64,000 bases of DNA from Kaistia sp. 32K (GCF_016629525.1 NZ_AP024269.1:1612001-1676000); one strand, 5' to 3'; counted from the first letter of the stretch, positions 30,055 to 38,962 are shown. Translations and numbers: made by a program. The notes: generated by a model from the sequence alone, not told the origin.

Positions 30055-31239
30055 TCAATCAGGAAAACCATCGTCTATGTCCCATCCGTCAGAAGGTATG
30101 GGACTAGGCAGCATTCGCCCCTCTTTCTCGATACGCCGGATGTTCTCGGCCATCCACGCAGCCTTTGCACGCTCCCTCCGCAAAGCCTCCTGGCTATAGA
30201 TGTACAGGCTCAAATCTCCGGTCCAACGGCCATGGCCTTCAAGATCAAAATCGACCTTCAGACGCAGACGTTCATCAACAAGCGTTGCGTCCGGGATCCG
30301 CACGCCGAGGACCTGCCTAACATACAGCAAGGGGGGGTATTCGCTGGTTTGTCTTCCGAGCCTGGCTGGAGCGGGAATGCAGGCGAGACGTACCAGTTCG
30401 CACTTCACGAGATGCTCAAACCAGGTCGAGTCGCGTAACAATTCATAAAGCTCGGAAAGGTGGCTTCCGCCCTCCATATCGGCAAACCAGGTGCCGGTCG
30501 GCTGCTCAAGGACCATCTCAAAGGTCTGGTTCCAGTACTCTTCTCCGAAGATCATCTTGCCGGTGTGTCGGTTCATTCCCGCCAGCTCGGACGCTGGCCG
30601 GCGGCGGGCATCGGGCAGCCATTGAAACGCCATGCTCCACGCTGCTCCTTCCCGAGCGACTTCTGGTGCTTCAGCAAGGAGGCCGCCGAGGCCGAGTTCA
30701 CTCAGTAGAACGTATCGGGACAGCGGCGACTGAGCGTCAAAACGGCGGACGAAAGCGAAAAGATCCTCGGCGGAACCGAGCAAGAAGAACGCCAAGTGCA
30801 GGACGACGCCGGACGCATTGAAGCGGACAACTTGCCCACCAGCGACGATATTAGGCCCGATGGCAATCAGCCCGACTTCGGTCTCGATGCGCGTTCCCAA
30901 GCGGGCGAATTCGGTGTGGTCACGCCGGATGCGCTTCAGGGTTTCGGCTGGAAAGCGCACGTCATCTCGATCAACGATCCCGTCGCAACCACGGCACAAC
31001 CATATTCCGTTGTCGATACCTGATCTTTGCTCTGGTGTGAGCGAAGCATCGTATCGTCTCGCGCCCTGTCCCGGCGCTGCTGCGGTGATGTGGGACGCGA
31101 TACCGACGTTCATAAATGAAGCAGGCGACTCGTCGCTAGGCCCAATCGTCGGCGTCTTGCAGATTGAACAGCGATGCCCTGCACGGCCTGCGAGAGCCCT
31201 CTTCGTTGCCTCAGAGAATTCGTCTCGATTTGAACTCAC
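30055..31239 (-). CDS. HNH-type protein with uncharacterised C-terminal half
   Basis: About 394 aa. The GTG at 31239 is chosen as start because AAAGAGG lies seven bases upstream and the protein then begins SSNRDEFSEATKRALAGRAGHRCSIC, the usual opening of this HNH family. Residues 20-110 form a zinc-stabilised HNH module: C24-x-x-C27, H50 in IASHITAAAP, N77 in GIDNGIWLC, C82-x-x-C85 and D90. Proteins with this module often occur in bacterial defence loci or next to variable domains. Residues 120-394 are not a domain I recognise; one segment (EQPTGTWFADMEGGSHLSEL) vaguely recalls gp25-like baseplate proteins, which is a guess. Base composition is visibly less GC-rich than in neighbouring genes. 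The gene stands alone. Confidence 0.75.
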   Translation of the reverse strand: MSSNRDEFSEATKRALAGRAGHRCSICKTPTIGPSDESPASFMNVGIASHITAAAPGQGARRYDASLTPEQRSGIDNGIWLCRGCDGIVDRDDVRFPAETLKRIRRDHTEFARLGTRIETEVGLIAIGPNIVAGGQVVRFNASGVVLHLAFFLLGSAEDLFAFVRRFDAQSPLSRYVLLSELGLGGLLAEAPEVAREGAAWSMAFQWLPDARRRPASELAGMNRHTGKMIFGEEYWNQTFEMVLEQPTGTWFADMEGGSHLSELYELLRDSTWFEHLVKCELVRLACIPAPARLGRQTSEYPPLLYVRQVLGVRIPDATLVDERLRLKVDFDLEGHGRWTGDLSLYIYSQEALRRERAKAAWMAENIRRIEKEGRMLPSPIPSDGWDIDDGFPD

Positions 31240-31471
31240 GATTTGGCCTCTTTGACTTGAGCTGCTGATAGTACCCTCTGCTCGCAAAACTTTCATGGAT
31301 TGTGCCGTTCCGACAGCATCATCATCGAAATGAGCTGAACGGTTCCATCAGCAGCTCCATCGGCGTCGAGCCGGAGCCCGCCGGATCGGCCGTTGTCGAA
31401 TTCCGCTCCGCCCGTCCGTCGTGGCAGGGAAGGCGGGGCGGAAGGCCCGGCCGTGGGCTTCAGGAGGCGTC

Positions 31472-31816
31472 ATGACCCGGTATCTGGTCGCCATTCATCA
31501 TCCCGATGACGATGACGCGGCCGCCGTCGAGGATGCGGCCATGTCGGATGCCATCGATCGGCTGAACGAGGAGATGATCGCCGCCGGCATCCGGGTGTTC
31601 GTCGGCGGATTGCGCTCGCCGGAGAGCGCGCGGTCGCTGCGGCTCAAGCCCGACGGCAAGGTGGTCGTCACCGACGGGCCCTATGTCGAGGCCAAGGAGC
31701 ATATCGGCGGCTTCTGGGTGCTGGAGGCGGCCGATCTCGACGAGGCGCTGGCCTGGGGGCACAAGGCGGCGATCGCCTGTCGCGCGCCCGTCGAGGTCCG
31801 CCCGTTTCACGGCTAG
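31472..31816 (+). CDS. YCII-related (DGPF) domain protein
   Basis: 114 aa; CAGGAGGCG precedes the ATG. It has the YCII/DGPF fold pattern, with LRPDGKV-like LKPDGKVVVTDGPYVEAKEHIGGFWVLEAADLDEALAWGHKAA. Family members are small dimeric ferredoxin-like barrels with a His-Asp pair (here H in AIHHPD). They often sit near ECF sigma factors, but no sigma factor gene is seen here. Function is unknown. Confidence 0.88.
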   Translation: MTRYLVAIHHPDDDDAAAVEDAAMSDAIDRLNEEMIAAGIRVFVGGLRSPESARSLRLKPDGKVVVTDGPYVEAKEHIGGFWVLEAADLDEALAWGHKAAIACRAPVEVRPFHG

Positions 31817-31909
31817 AGCGTCTTCGAGCGGAGCGGATACCGGTTCGCATGAAGAAAACGCGACCCGGCAAATAGCTGGAGCGTTTCGTCGTTTCCGGCA
31901 GACGCTCCG

Positions 31910-31938
31910 GGATCTCCCGGCGCGACGCCGGGAGATCC
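31910..31938. terminator. Perfect hairpin between convergent genes
   Basis: A 13-bp perfect stem (GGATCTCCCGGCG, 31910-31922; CGCCGGGAGATCC, 31926-31938) with a three-base loop lies between the YCII gene and the convergent MFS gene. It lacks a T-run on either side, so it may be a terminator only in part or a short repeat. Confidence 0.5.
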
Positions 31939-31967
31939 GTTGGCGGTTCGGCAGGCTTGGCCCGGCC

Positions 31968-33191
31968 TCACTCCGCCGACGCTTCCGCCGGCTTGCGGCC
32001 CGGGCGCACCAGGAACAGCAGCAGCGCGATGAAGCCGGCCGCGACCGAGAAGGGCAGCGCCTCGGCGCCGAAGAGGTCCATCAGCAGGCCGATCGGCGTT
32101 GAGCCGATGACGGAGCCGGCCGAATAGGCCATGGCGAAGCCGGTCGAGACGACGGCGAGCCGCTGGCCGCGATAATCCTGGCCGATCAGCACGATGCCGA
32201 GCGTGTAGAGGCCGGATACCGTGCCGCCGGCGAGGAAGATCACCGGCTCGAGCAGGAACGTCCTGTCGATGACGAGCGGGAAGGCCAGCGTGCTGACGAC
32301 GGCGAGCACGGCGCAGCCGATCAGCGTCAGCCGGCGGCCGTGCCGGTCGGCGAACCAGCCGAGCGCCACGATCAGCACCGCCTCGCCGAGGCTGAACACG
32401 GCGACCAGGCGCGAGGCGCCGGCGTCGGTCAGCCCGTGCGCGAGGCCATAGAGCGGCAGCAGGCTCTGCATCGCCGTCTCGCCGATGCCGGTCAGGAAGG
32501 CGGCGGCGATCAGGCTGCCGGCGAGCGTGAGGGACATCCGCAGCGTGTGGGCGTTGCCGCTCTCTTCCTCGTCCTCGACCTCGCCGACCGCCGAGCGGAT
32601 CGACAGCGCCACGGCGACGCCGATGGCGAGCGGCACCATCGCGGCGACGAGCGGCAGGCTGCCGGTCGAGCCGGTGCCGCTGAGGAGCAGCGGGCCCATG
32701 AACTGGCAGGCGGCATAGAGCGTGCCCGATGCACCGACGATGCGCCCGCGATTCTTGTCGTCGACGACGCCGTTCAGCCAGATCTCCGTCGTGGTCCAGA
32801 GCGCCGAGAAGCAGGTTCCCATGACGAAGCGCGCCACGAACCAGACGACGATGTCGTCGAAGACGAGGATGGCCGCGAAGGAGGCGAGCGACAGCGCGAA
32901 CTGCGCCGCCACCAGCAGGCGAAGGCCCATCCGGTCGATCAGCCAGGGCACGAAGGGGCCGAAGATCAGGATGCCGGCGCCGGCGATCGAGGCATTGAGG
33001 CCGATCAGCCAGGTGGCGATGCCCTTCTTTTCCAGCGCGAGCGAGAAGAACGGATAGGAATAGCCGAACAGCAGCGCCTCGATGCCGATCAGCAGCAGGA
33101 TGCCGGCGACGCGCCAGTAGCGGGTTCGCGCGACGGTGGACTTGGAGGCGGCAGGCTTCGCAGCGGCAGACTTGGTATCTTGGGACGGCAT
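31968..33191 (-). CDS. MFS transporter
   Basis: About 407 aa with twelve predicted helices in two halves and a basic Ala/Lys-rich N-terminal tail of about 27 residues. The ATG at 33191 overlaps the stop of the SET-domain gene (TGATG), so the two are translationally coupled; the frame stays open upstream but that part overlaps the SET gene and is noise. Conserved points include FVARFVMGTCFSALWTTTEIWLNG and WFADRHGRR, the loop-type MFS motif. The gene order looks like export or uptake of a compound handled by the two upstream proteins. Substrate is not inferable from the sequence. Confidence 0.93.
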   Translation of the reverse strand: MPSQDTKSAAAKPAASKSTVARTRYWRVAGILLLIGIEALLFGYSYPFFSLALEKKGIATWLIGLNASIAGAGILIFGPFVPWLIDRMGLRLLVAAQFALSLASFAAILVFDDIVVWFVARFVMGTCFSALWTTTEIWLNGVVDDKNRGRIVGASGTLYAACQFMGPLLLSGTGSTGSLPLVAAMVPLAIGVAVALSIRSAVGEVEDEEESGNAHTLRMSLTLAGSLIAAAFLTGIGETAMQSLLPLYGLAHGLTDAGASRLVAVFSLGEAVLIVALGWFADRHGRRLTLIGCAVLAVVSTLAFPLVIDRTFLLEPVIFLAGGTVSGLYTLGIVLIGQDYRGQRLAVVSTGFAMAYSAGSVIGSTPIGLLMDLFGAEALPFSVAAGFIALLLFLVRPGRKPAEASAE

Positions 33192-33604
33192 CAGATCTCG
33201 CAGAGAGGCTCGGGGCACCAGCACCGGATACCCTGCGGCACCAGGTCGAACGTCCGGTAGTCGGCGGTCAGTTCCTCGCCTTCCTGGATCTCGCGATCGG
33301 CGAAGACATAGAGCTGATCCTCCACCCGCGTGTTCGGGTGGCAGGAATGGTTGAGGAAGTCGATGCCGGCGGGCTCTTCCATCGGCAGCAGGCAGAGCAG
33401 CTTGCGGCCGATCAGCTTCAGATGCACCGACTGGCGCCACCAGTAGTCGTCGAGCTCGTCCTGCTTGTCGAGATCGATCAAGAGCGCCTTGCCGTCGAAG
33501 AAGCCGAGCAGCGTATCCTTCGGGATGACGGCGCTGGCGTGGATCGTCTTGTGATCGTCGCTGATCGCGCGGACCTCGATGACCTCGTCGTTCGTGTAGC
33601 TCAT
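33191..33604 (-). CDS. SET-domain protein-lysine methyltransferase with post-SET zinc motif
   Basis: 137 aa, single domain. The SET core is complete: NHSCHPN (85-91), the SAM/knot motif, and catalytic Y116 in GEELTADYRTFD. The C-terminal C128-x-C130-x4-C135 is a canonical post-SET zinc cluster that would pair with C88. AGGA precedes the ATG at 33604. It lies four bases after the unknown 310-aa gene and overlaps the MFS gene, so the three form one operon. In bacteria such small SET proteins methylate lysines of unknown protein targets; here the likely partners are the operon neighbours, which is inference. Confidence 0.9.
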   Translation of the reverse strand: MSYTNDEVIEVRAISDDHKTIHASAVIPKDTLLGFFDGKALLIDLDKQDELDDYWWRQSVHLKLIGRKLLCLLPMEEPAGIDFLNHSCHPNTRVEDQLYVFADREIQEGEELTADYRTFDLVPQGIRCWCPEPLCEI

Positions 33605-33608
33605 GCGA

Positions 33609-34541
33609 TCACTTCCTGAAGTCGAAAGCTGGGATACCGCCGGACTGTCCGTCGCGGCTTGCCTGGTAGCGTTGTCCGTCGAATAGCGCGGCGAGCCAGC
33701 GCTCGCAAAGCCGGTTCGCATAGACGATGGGCATTTCGTGGTCGTGCGGCTCCTTGGCGAGCTCGGCGAACACCGGATCGTTGTGCGGCGCCGTCCAGGA
33801 TTGCTGGTCGTCCGAAAGATGGACCGCGCGCTCGAAGGTCGCGGAGATCTTCTGGTAGCCCTGGATGGTGTTGATCGACATCTTCTGCCAGGCGGTGGCG
33901 CATTTGTGTAAGAGCCGCTCCAGCTCGCGCCGCTCGGTGACCTCGTGCGGCGCGCAGTGGAAATGGCGCTGGCAGAGGTCGCGCACCAGCATGCCGAAGG
34001 CGAAGGCGTCGGACGTCGTGTTGATGGCGAGGAACGGCGTGCTCAGCGCCGGGTCGTAGAGCGGGTCGGCGACGACGGCGGCATGCGGGCAGAAGGCGAC
34101 CGGGAAGAACTCGTAGACGGTCGGGATCCCCGTCACCGGGCAGGTGACCTCGAACGGGATCGCCACGGTCTCGCTGTTCACCAACGCGCCGGCGCTCTCG
34201 GCCAGGCCGGCATCGACCATGATCTGGGCGAGCAGGCGCAGTTCGTCTTCCGAATTGGTAAAGCTCCGCTGCGTCTCCACGATCGCCAGGAAGCCGGTCT
34301 TCCGGTAGTCCTCGACGTCGAGGCGGAAGGCGTTGAGCGCCTCGGAGAACTGGTAGCCGTTGCGGACATGGGCGACCGTGTAGCGGCCGAGCTGGAACTC
34401 GCGCTTGCCGGCGGAGCAGCGCAGATCCGCCTGCAGCCAGTCGTCGAATTCGCTATTCGTCGGTACTTTGGGATGAAATGGGCAACCGACAGCGCCCGAA
34501 GACGCTATCCCAGCCGAATCATCATCCGGTGGGAAGTTCAT
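33609..34541 (-). CDS. Unknown Cys/His-containing protein, first gene of the SET-MFS operon
   Basis: 310 aa, no signal peptide or membrane helix. I do not recognise the family. Visible features are an N-terminal GCPFHPKVP motif (19-27), a second CPVTGIPTVYEFFPVAFCPHAA segment (two Cys and a His) and a CQRHFHCAPHEV segment, so metal or cofactor binding is conceivable. The remainder is mixed alpha/beta and soluble in appearance. The stop lies four bases before the SET-domain start, and the operon continues into the MFS gene. A weak GGGGG precedes the ATG. It is probably expressed from the AT-rich region upstream (34560-34660). Confidence 0.8.
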   Translation of the reverse strand: MNFPPDDDSAGIASSGAVGCPFHPKVPTNSEFDDWLQADLRCSAGKREFQLGRYTVAHVRNGYQFSEALNAFRLDVEDYRKTGFLAIVETQRSFTNSEDELRLLAQIMVDAGLAESAGALVNSETVAIPFEVTCPVTGIPTVYEFFPVAFCPHAAVVADPLYDPALSTPFLAINTTSDAFAFGMLVRDLCQRHFHCAPHEVTERRELERLLHKCATAWQKMSINTIQGYQKISATFERAVHLSDDQQSWTAPHNDPVFAELAKEPHDHEMPIVYANRLCERWLAALFDGQRYQASRDGQSGGIPAFDFRK

Positions 34542-34831
34542 GTTGCCCCCGCAGCGCTACCCAGACTTTAAATGGACGTGATTGCATCGAAATTGGAGAC
34601 ATAATCAAAGCAATGTCAACCATATTATAGACAAGTCTACTGATCTATTTCCTGTGTCTCTCCGCCGGTTCCGAAGGGGAGGCGGCGGCCAGCCGACCGC
34701 ATTGCATCGTGCCTTCACAGTCGCCCCCGCGCTCGGTCTGGTCGGTTCGCCAGCGATCGCTAAAATCGTCGTAAACCGGTTAAGGCCGCATAAAAGGCTG
34801 ATGCCTAGGGTAGCGTCGAAAGAAAAACGAG
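34542..34831. other. AT-rich intergenic region, probable divergent promoters
   Basis: The 290 bases between the SET-MFS operon and the first CHASE4 gene include a visibly AT-rich patch at about 34560-34660, unusual in this window. On the minus strand it contains a TATAAT (34629-34624) and a TTGACA (34619-34614), but not spaced as one promoter. It is likely the promoter region for the minus-strand operon. No gene seen. Confidence 0.4.
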
Positions 34832-37060
34832 ATGGACACGCGACGCATGTCTCACCCGATCGCCGGGCGAATTACATTCAATCTGGTAGCCGGCATTGTC
34901 GTCACGATCGTGACGGTCATCTCGGGCGTCGCCTGGATGGCCTATCGCCAGAACGATCAGGCCGCTGAACAGACGCGCACGATGGTGATGGGCGGCGTCG
35001 ATGCGATGCATACCCGTGTCCAGGGTCTCGCCAACGACTACTCGTGGTGGGAGGAGGCCTATGACGCCTATCTCCGCGACGACAACGCCTGGATCGAGGC
35101 GAATATCGGCACCGGCATCATCGACACCCAGATCGCCGATTTCCTGGCGATCATCTCGCCCGACCGCGAGCTGAAATATGGCTGGTGGACGCCGGCCGAC
35201 GCGCCGAATTCCGAAACGGTGATGTCGCCGAAGCTGATCGCCAAGATCGAGGAGCTGATCCGCACCGCGCCGATCGAGAACAACGCGGCGCGCTCCTCCT
35301 ATGTCGAGACCGCCGCCGGCACGCTGCTCTTCGCGGTGTCGCGCATCGCCCCCGTGTCGAAAGTCGACACCGTCAAGGCCGAGAATCTCCCGGTCCTGGT
35401 CATGGGCTTCTATCTGAGCAACCAGCGCCTGTCGGAGCTCGGCCGCACCTTCCTCATCAACGATCTCCGCCTCGAGCGCGAGAACCTCGACAAGCTGGAC
35501 AATGATTTTCCGGAGATCCGCGACATCTATGGCGAGGTGATCGGCCGCTTCGTTTGGACGCCGCCGACGCCCGGCTTCGCGGTGCTGCGCAATGTCGTGG
35601 CGCCGATCGCCGGCGGCCTGCTGCTGTTCTGTCTGATCGCGATGTGGACCGTGCTCAGGGCGCGGCGCCTCGCCCTTTCGCAGGCGCTGAGCGAGCGCCA
35701 GGCCGTCACCGCGGCGCGCACCGACAGCCTGACCGGTCTCACCAACCGTTACGGCTTCAACGAGCTGAGCGACAGCGCCCAGTTCAGCGATGCCTGCGAT
35801 GCCGGCGAGGCGGCGATCATCTATCTCGACGTCAACGGCTTCAAGTCGGTCAACGATTCGATCGGCCATGCGGGCGGCGACGAGCTGGTGGGGCTGCTCG
35901 CCGAGCGGCTGTCGATGATCCTGCCGCCCGACGCCCGCTTCGCCCGCGTCGGCGGCGACGAGTTCGCCGTGGCGCTGACCGGCCGTTCCGCCTCGGCGGC
36001 CGTCGCCGGCGTCGCGTCGGCCATGGTGCACGCGCTCGACCAGCCCTTCAGCGTCGCCGGCTTCCAGTTCCAGGTGACGGCGGCGGTCGGCTATGCCGTT
36101 TCCGACGGCAACGAGGTGACGCCGGCCGAGCTGCTGCGCCGCGCCGACCTCGCCATGTACCAGGCGAAGAACGCCGCCGAGCGCGATGCGGTGCCCTATC
36201 ATTCGGGCTTGGAGACCGGCGCGCTGCACCGCAAGCGGCTCGGCATGGCGCTGCGCGGCGCCATCGAGGGCAACGAGCTCTCGGTCGCCTACCAGCCGAT
36301 CGTGCGGGCGAGCGACCTCGCCATCGTCTCGGTCGAGGCGCTGGTCCGCTGGGACTCGAAGGAGTTCGGCCGCGTCTCGCCGGCCGAGTTCATCCCGGTC
36401 GCCGAGGAGACCGGCGTCATCCACGACATCGGCAAGTTCGTGTTCCAGCGCGCCTGCCAGGACATGATCGAATGGCCGGGCCTGAAGATGTCGATCAACG
36501 TCTCGCCGGCGCAGCTGCGCGATCCGAGTTTCGCCAACGATCTCGGCGCGATCGCCCGCCGGCATGACGTCGTGCCGAACCGCTTCAAGCTGGAGCTCAC
36601 CGAAGGGCTCTTGGTGCGCAACCCGACCATCGCCAAGCGCAAGCTGGCGCGGCTGAAATCGATGGGCTTCGGCCTGTCGCTGGATGATTTCGGCACCGGC
36701 TTCTCCTCGATCGGCTATCTGCGCCAGTTCCCGTTCGACTGGCTGAAGATCGACAAATCCTTCATCTCGGAGCTCGGCACCAACCCGACCGCCAACGCGC
36801 TGATCCAGTCGATGATCGCGCTCGGCGACGCCATGGACATCGCCGTCGTCGCCGAGGGCATCGAGACGGTCGAGCAGCTGCAGCTGCTGCGCCTGCTGCA
36901 ATGCGAGTACGTCCAGGGCTTCCACCTGGCCAAGCCGATGTCGGCGGCCGAGATCACCGCGCTTCTCGCCGGCCTCGGCGAAAGCCGGCGCCTGTTTCCC
37001 GACCTGGCGCCGCCGCCGATGCTGGACAAGGACCGCCTGATCAACCTCGTGCAGTCCTGA
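34832..37060 (+). CDS. CHASE4-GGDEF-EAL cyclic-di-GMP protein
   Basis: 742 aa. Two membrane helices (about 14-37 and 249-270) bracket a periplasmic CHASE4-type sensor (NDYSWWEEAYDAYLRDD, DTQIADFLAIISPD). The cytoplasmic part has a GGDEF domain with an intact GGDEF at 374-378 and an EAL domain with EAL at 502-504, plus DDFGTGFSSIGYLRQ and AEGIETVEQLQLL. Both motifs are intact, so synthesis and hydrolysis of cyclic-di-GMP are both possible. No I-site RxxD is visible before GGDEF. The start could also be the ATG at 34847. It is one of two such proteins in the window. Confidence 0.93.
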   Translation: MDTRRMSHPIAGRITFNLVAGIVVTIVTVISGVAWMAYRQNDQAAEQTRTMVMGGVDAMHTRVQGLANDYSWWEEAYDAYLRDDNAWIEANIGTGIIDTQIADFLAIISPDRELKYGWWTPADAPNSETVMSPKLIAKIEELIRTAPIENNAARSSYVETAAGTLLFAVSRIAPVSKVDTVKAENLPVLVMGFYLSNQRLSELGRTFLINDLRLERENLDKLDNDFPEIRDIYGEVIGRFVWTPPTPGFAVLRNVVAPIAGGLLLFCLIAMWTVLRARRLALSQALSERQAVTAARTDSLTGLTNRYGFNELSDSAQFSDACDAGEAAIIYLDVNGFKSVNDSIGHAGGDELVGLLAERLSMILPPDARFARVGGDEFAVALTGRSASAAVAGVASAMVHALDQPFSVAGFQFQVTAAVGYAVSDGNEVTPAELLRRADLAMYQAKNAAERDAVPYHSGLETGALHRKRLGMALRGAIEGNELSVAYQPIVRASDLAIVSVEALVRWDSKEFGRVSPAEFIPVAEETGVIHDIGKFVFQRACQDMIEWPGLKMSINVSPAQLRDPSFANDLGAIARRHDVVPNRFKLELTEGLLVRNPTIAKRKLARLKSMGFGLSLDDFGTGFSSIGYLRQFPFDWLKIDKSFISELGTNPTANALIQSMIALGDAMDIAVVAEGIETVEQLQLLRLLQCEYVQGFHLAKPMSAAEITALLAGLGESRRLFPDLAPPPMLDKDRLINLVQS

Positions 37061-37075
37061 GTGTCTGGTCGTCTT

Positions 37076-37717
37076 CACCTCTCCCTGAGGGAGAGGTCGG
37101 AGCGAAGCTCCGGGTGAGGGTTTAGGAAACTCTCCGGTGAGGCCGTAAACCCTCACCCGCCGGCCTACTGCCATCGACCTCTCCCTCAGGGAGAGGTGAG
37201 AGGAGAGCGTCCTGGATTATGGGCCCAGACACCAAGGGCAGGACACCGTCGCCCCGGCGGAGGCCGGGGGCCATGAACACCGACCAGGAAAGCTTGGCCG
37301 AGCCTATCGGCCACAGGCCGGTGTGTCTGGATCCCGGCCTTCGCCGGGATGACGGCGGAGCGTGGCGCGGCCGATGGGCTTGTCCTCGCGCCATCTCAAC
37401 ATGAGGGCTCTGTCACCAGCTCTCCCTCCTTAGGAGATCTTCGCGTATCCCTGCCCAGCCGCCGTGCCACGCCCGATCCCCATCATCCTGAGGTGCCCGA
37501 GCGCAGCTCGGGCCTCGAAGGACGCACGGTCGAGGGGCAATCATCGATGGCACAGCCGCTCTGCGTGCTTCGAGACGGCCCTGCGGGCCTCCTCAGCATG
37601 ATGAGGGTGTTGTTTGCACGGTCTCCTGAGCCGAGAGGTGAGGGGCGAGGCGGCTCGAATGGGAGTCGTCCCCCGCCCGCACTGGCTTCGGTCGGGCCGG
37701 CCTGCGATAGTCCGGTC
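37076..37717. repeat. Intergenic block of palindromic repeats
   Basis: The 657-base gap between the first c-di-GMP gene and the glycosylase gene is made of repeats. 37076-37124 and 37146-37200 are inverted arms containing CTCTCCCTGAGGGAGAGG. 37240-37360 is a divergent pair of the CCCCGGC..GGGATGACGG family. 37481-37529 and 37561-37605 are inverted arms of the CATCATCCTGAGGTGC..CTCGAAGGACG family. Open frames across this block are repeat-derived and not genes. Confidence 0.8.
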
Positions 37718-38962
37718 ATGACGGTGCATCCAAGTCTGATTCAGGGATCTCTTTCCGCCGACGAGGCGCGCCGCGTTGCGCTCGCGGCGCAGGGCTTCGG
37801 CGGCGGCCGCGACGCCACGCCGGCGCAGTGGCGGCGGCTCGCGCCGCTGGTCGAGCGGATGGGGCTGCTGCAGCTCGATTCGGTCAATGTGCTGGTCCGC
37901 TCGCACTACCTGCCCCTGTTCAGCCGGCTCGGCGCCTATTCCCGCGCCGCCCTCGACGAGCGCGCCTTCGCGGGCGGGGCCAAGCGGGCGCTGTTCGAAT
38001 ACTGGGCGCATGAGGCCTCGCTGCTGCCGCTCGACTATTACCCGCTGATGCGATGGCGGATGAAGCGCGCCGCCGCCGGGGTCGGCATCTATGGCGGGCT
38101 CGTCACCTTCGCGGCCGAAAACCCCGGTTATCTTCGCGCCGTGATCGACGAGATCGGCCGTCGCGGGCCGCTGGCGGCGAGCGAACTGGACGATCCGGGC
38201 GAGCGCAGCGGTCCCTGGTGGGGGTGGCACAAGGGCAAGACGGCGCTCGAATATCTGTTCTGGACGGGCGAGGTGGCGACGAGCCATCGGCGCGGTTTCG
38301 AGCGCATCTACGACCTCGCCGAGCGTGTCATTCCGTCTGATGTCGCCGGCGCCACCGTGCCGGACGAGGCCGATGCCATTCGCGCCCTGGCGCTTGCCGG
38401 CGCCCGCGCCCATGGCGTGGCGACGGAAATCGACATCCGCGATTATTTCCGCCTGCCCGTCGCCGAGGCGCGGCTGGCGCTGCAACAGCTGGTCGAGGAG
38501 GGGGCGCTTGCCCCGGTGCGCGTCGACGGCTGGAAGCAGCCGGCCTACTTCGCCGTCGAAACCCCGATCCCGAAACGGCTGGCGCCGACGGCGCTGCTGT
38601 CGCCGTTCGACCCGCTGGTCTGGCACCGTCCCCGCACCGAGCGGATCTTCGATTTCCACTACCGGCTGGAATTCTACACGCCGGAGCCGAAGCGGGTCTT
38701 CGGCTATTTCGTCATGCCGTTCCTGCATCGCGGCCGGCTCGAGGCGCGGGTAGACCTGAAGGCGGATCGCGCCGGCGGGCGGCTGCGGGTTCTCGGCGTC
38801 TTCGCCGAGGAGAAGCTGCGCCGGCCGGACGAGATGATCACAGCGCTGGCGCAGGAACTGCGGCGCCTGGCCGGCTGGTTGCAGCTCTCCGACATCGTCG
38901 TCGAGGCGGAGGCGCCGCTCGCCGTCACGCTCCGCGAAGCGCTGCGCACAGCCGACGCCTGA
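37718..38962 (+). CDS. YcaQ-family winged-helix DNA glycosylase (AlkZ-like)
   Basis: 414 aa, starting at the ATG at 37718 that opens MTVHPSLIQGSLSADEARRVALAAQGF. It has three winged-helix motifs and a C-terminal domain, as in AlkZ/YcaQ, which unhook DNA interstrand crosslinks or excise bulky N-alkyl adducts. The catalytic motif reads QLDSVNVLVRSHYLPLFSRLG (Q52, D54). Q-x-D rather than Q-x-Q is the YcaQ-type pattern. Other landmarks are EYWAHEASLLP, GPLAASELDD and LLSPFDPLVWHRPRTERIFDFHYRLEF-type motif. The frame is open upstream only through repeat DNA. Confidence 0.92.
   Translation: MTVHPSLIQGSLSADEARRVALAAQGFGGGRDATPAQWRRLAPLVERMGLLQLDSVNVLVRSHYLPLFSRLGAYSRAALDERAFAGGAKRALFEYWAHEASLLPLDYYPLMRWRMKRAAAGVGIYGGLVTFAAENPGYLRAVIDEIGRRGPLAASELDDPGERSGPWWGWHKGKTALEYLFWTGEVATSHRRGFERIYDLAERVIPSDVAGATVPDEADAIRALALAGARAHGVATEIDIRDYFRLPVAEARLALQQLVEEGALAPVRVDGWKQPAYFAVETPIPKRLAPTALLSPFDPLVWHRPRTERIFDFHYRLEFYTPEPKRVFGYFVMPFLHRGRLEARVDLKADRAGGRLRVLGVFAEEKLRRPDEMITALAQELRRLAGWLQLSDIVVEAEAPLAVTLREALRTADA

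Noticed and set aside
33192..33440. N-terminal extension of the MFS protein
   Set aside because: It overlaps the SET-domain gene in another frame; TGATG coupling and the basic tail before the first helix fit the 33191 start.
37349..37717. N-terminal extension of the YcaQ-type glycosylase
   Set aside because: The upstream open frame runs only through intergenic repeat DNA; family start is at MTVHPSL-like sequence, 37718.
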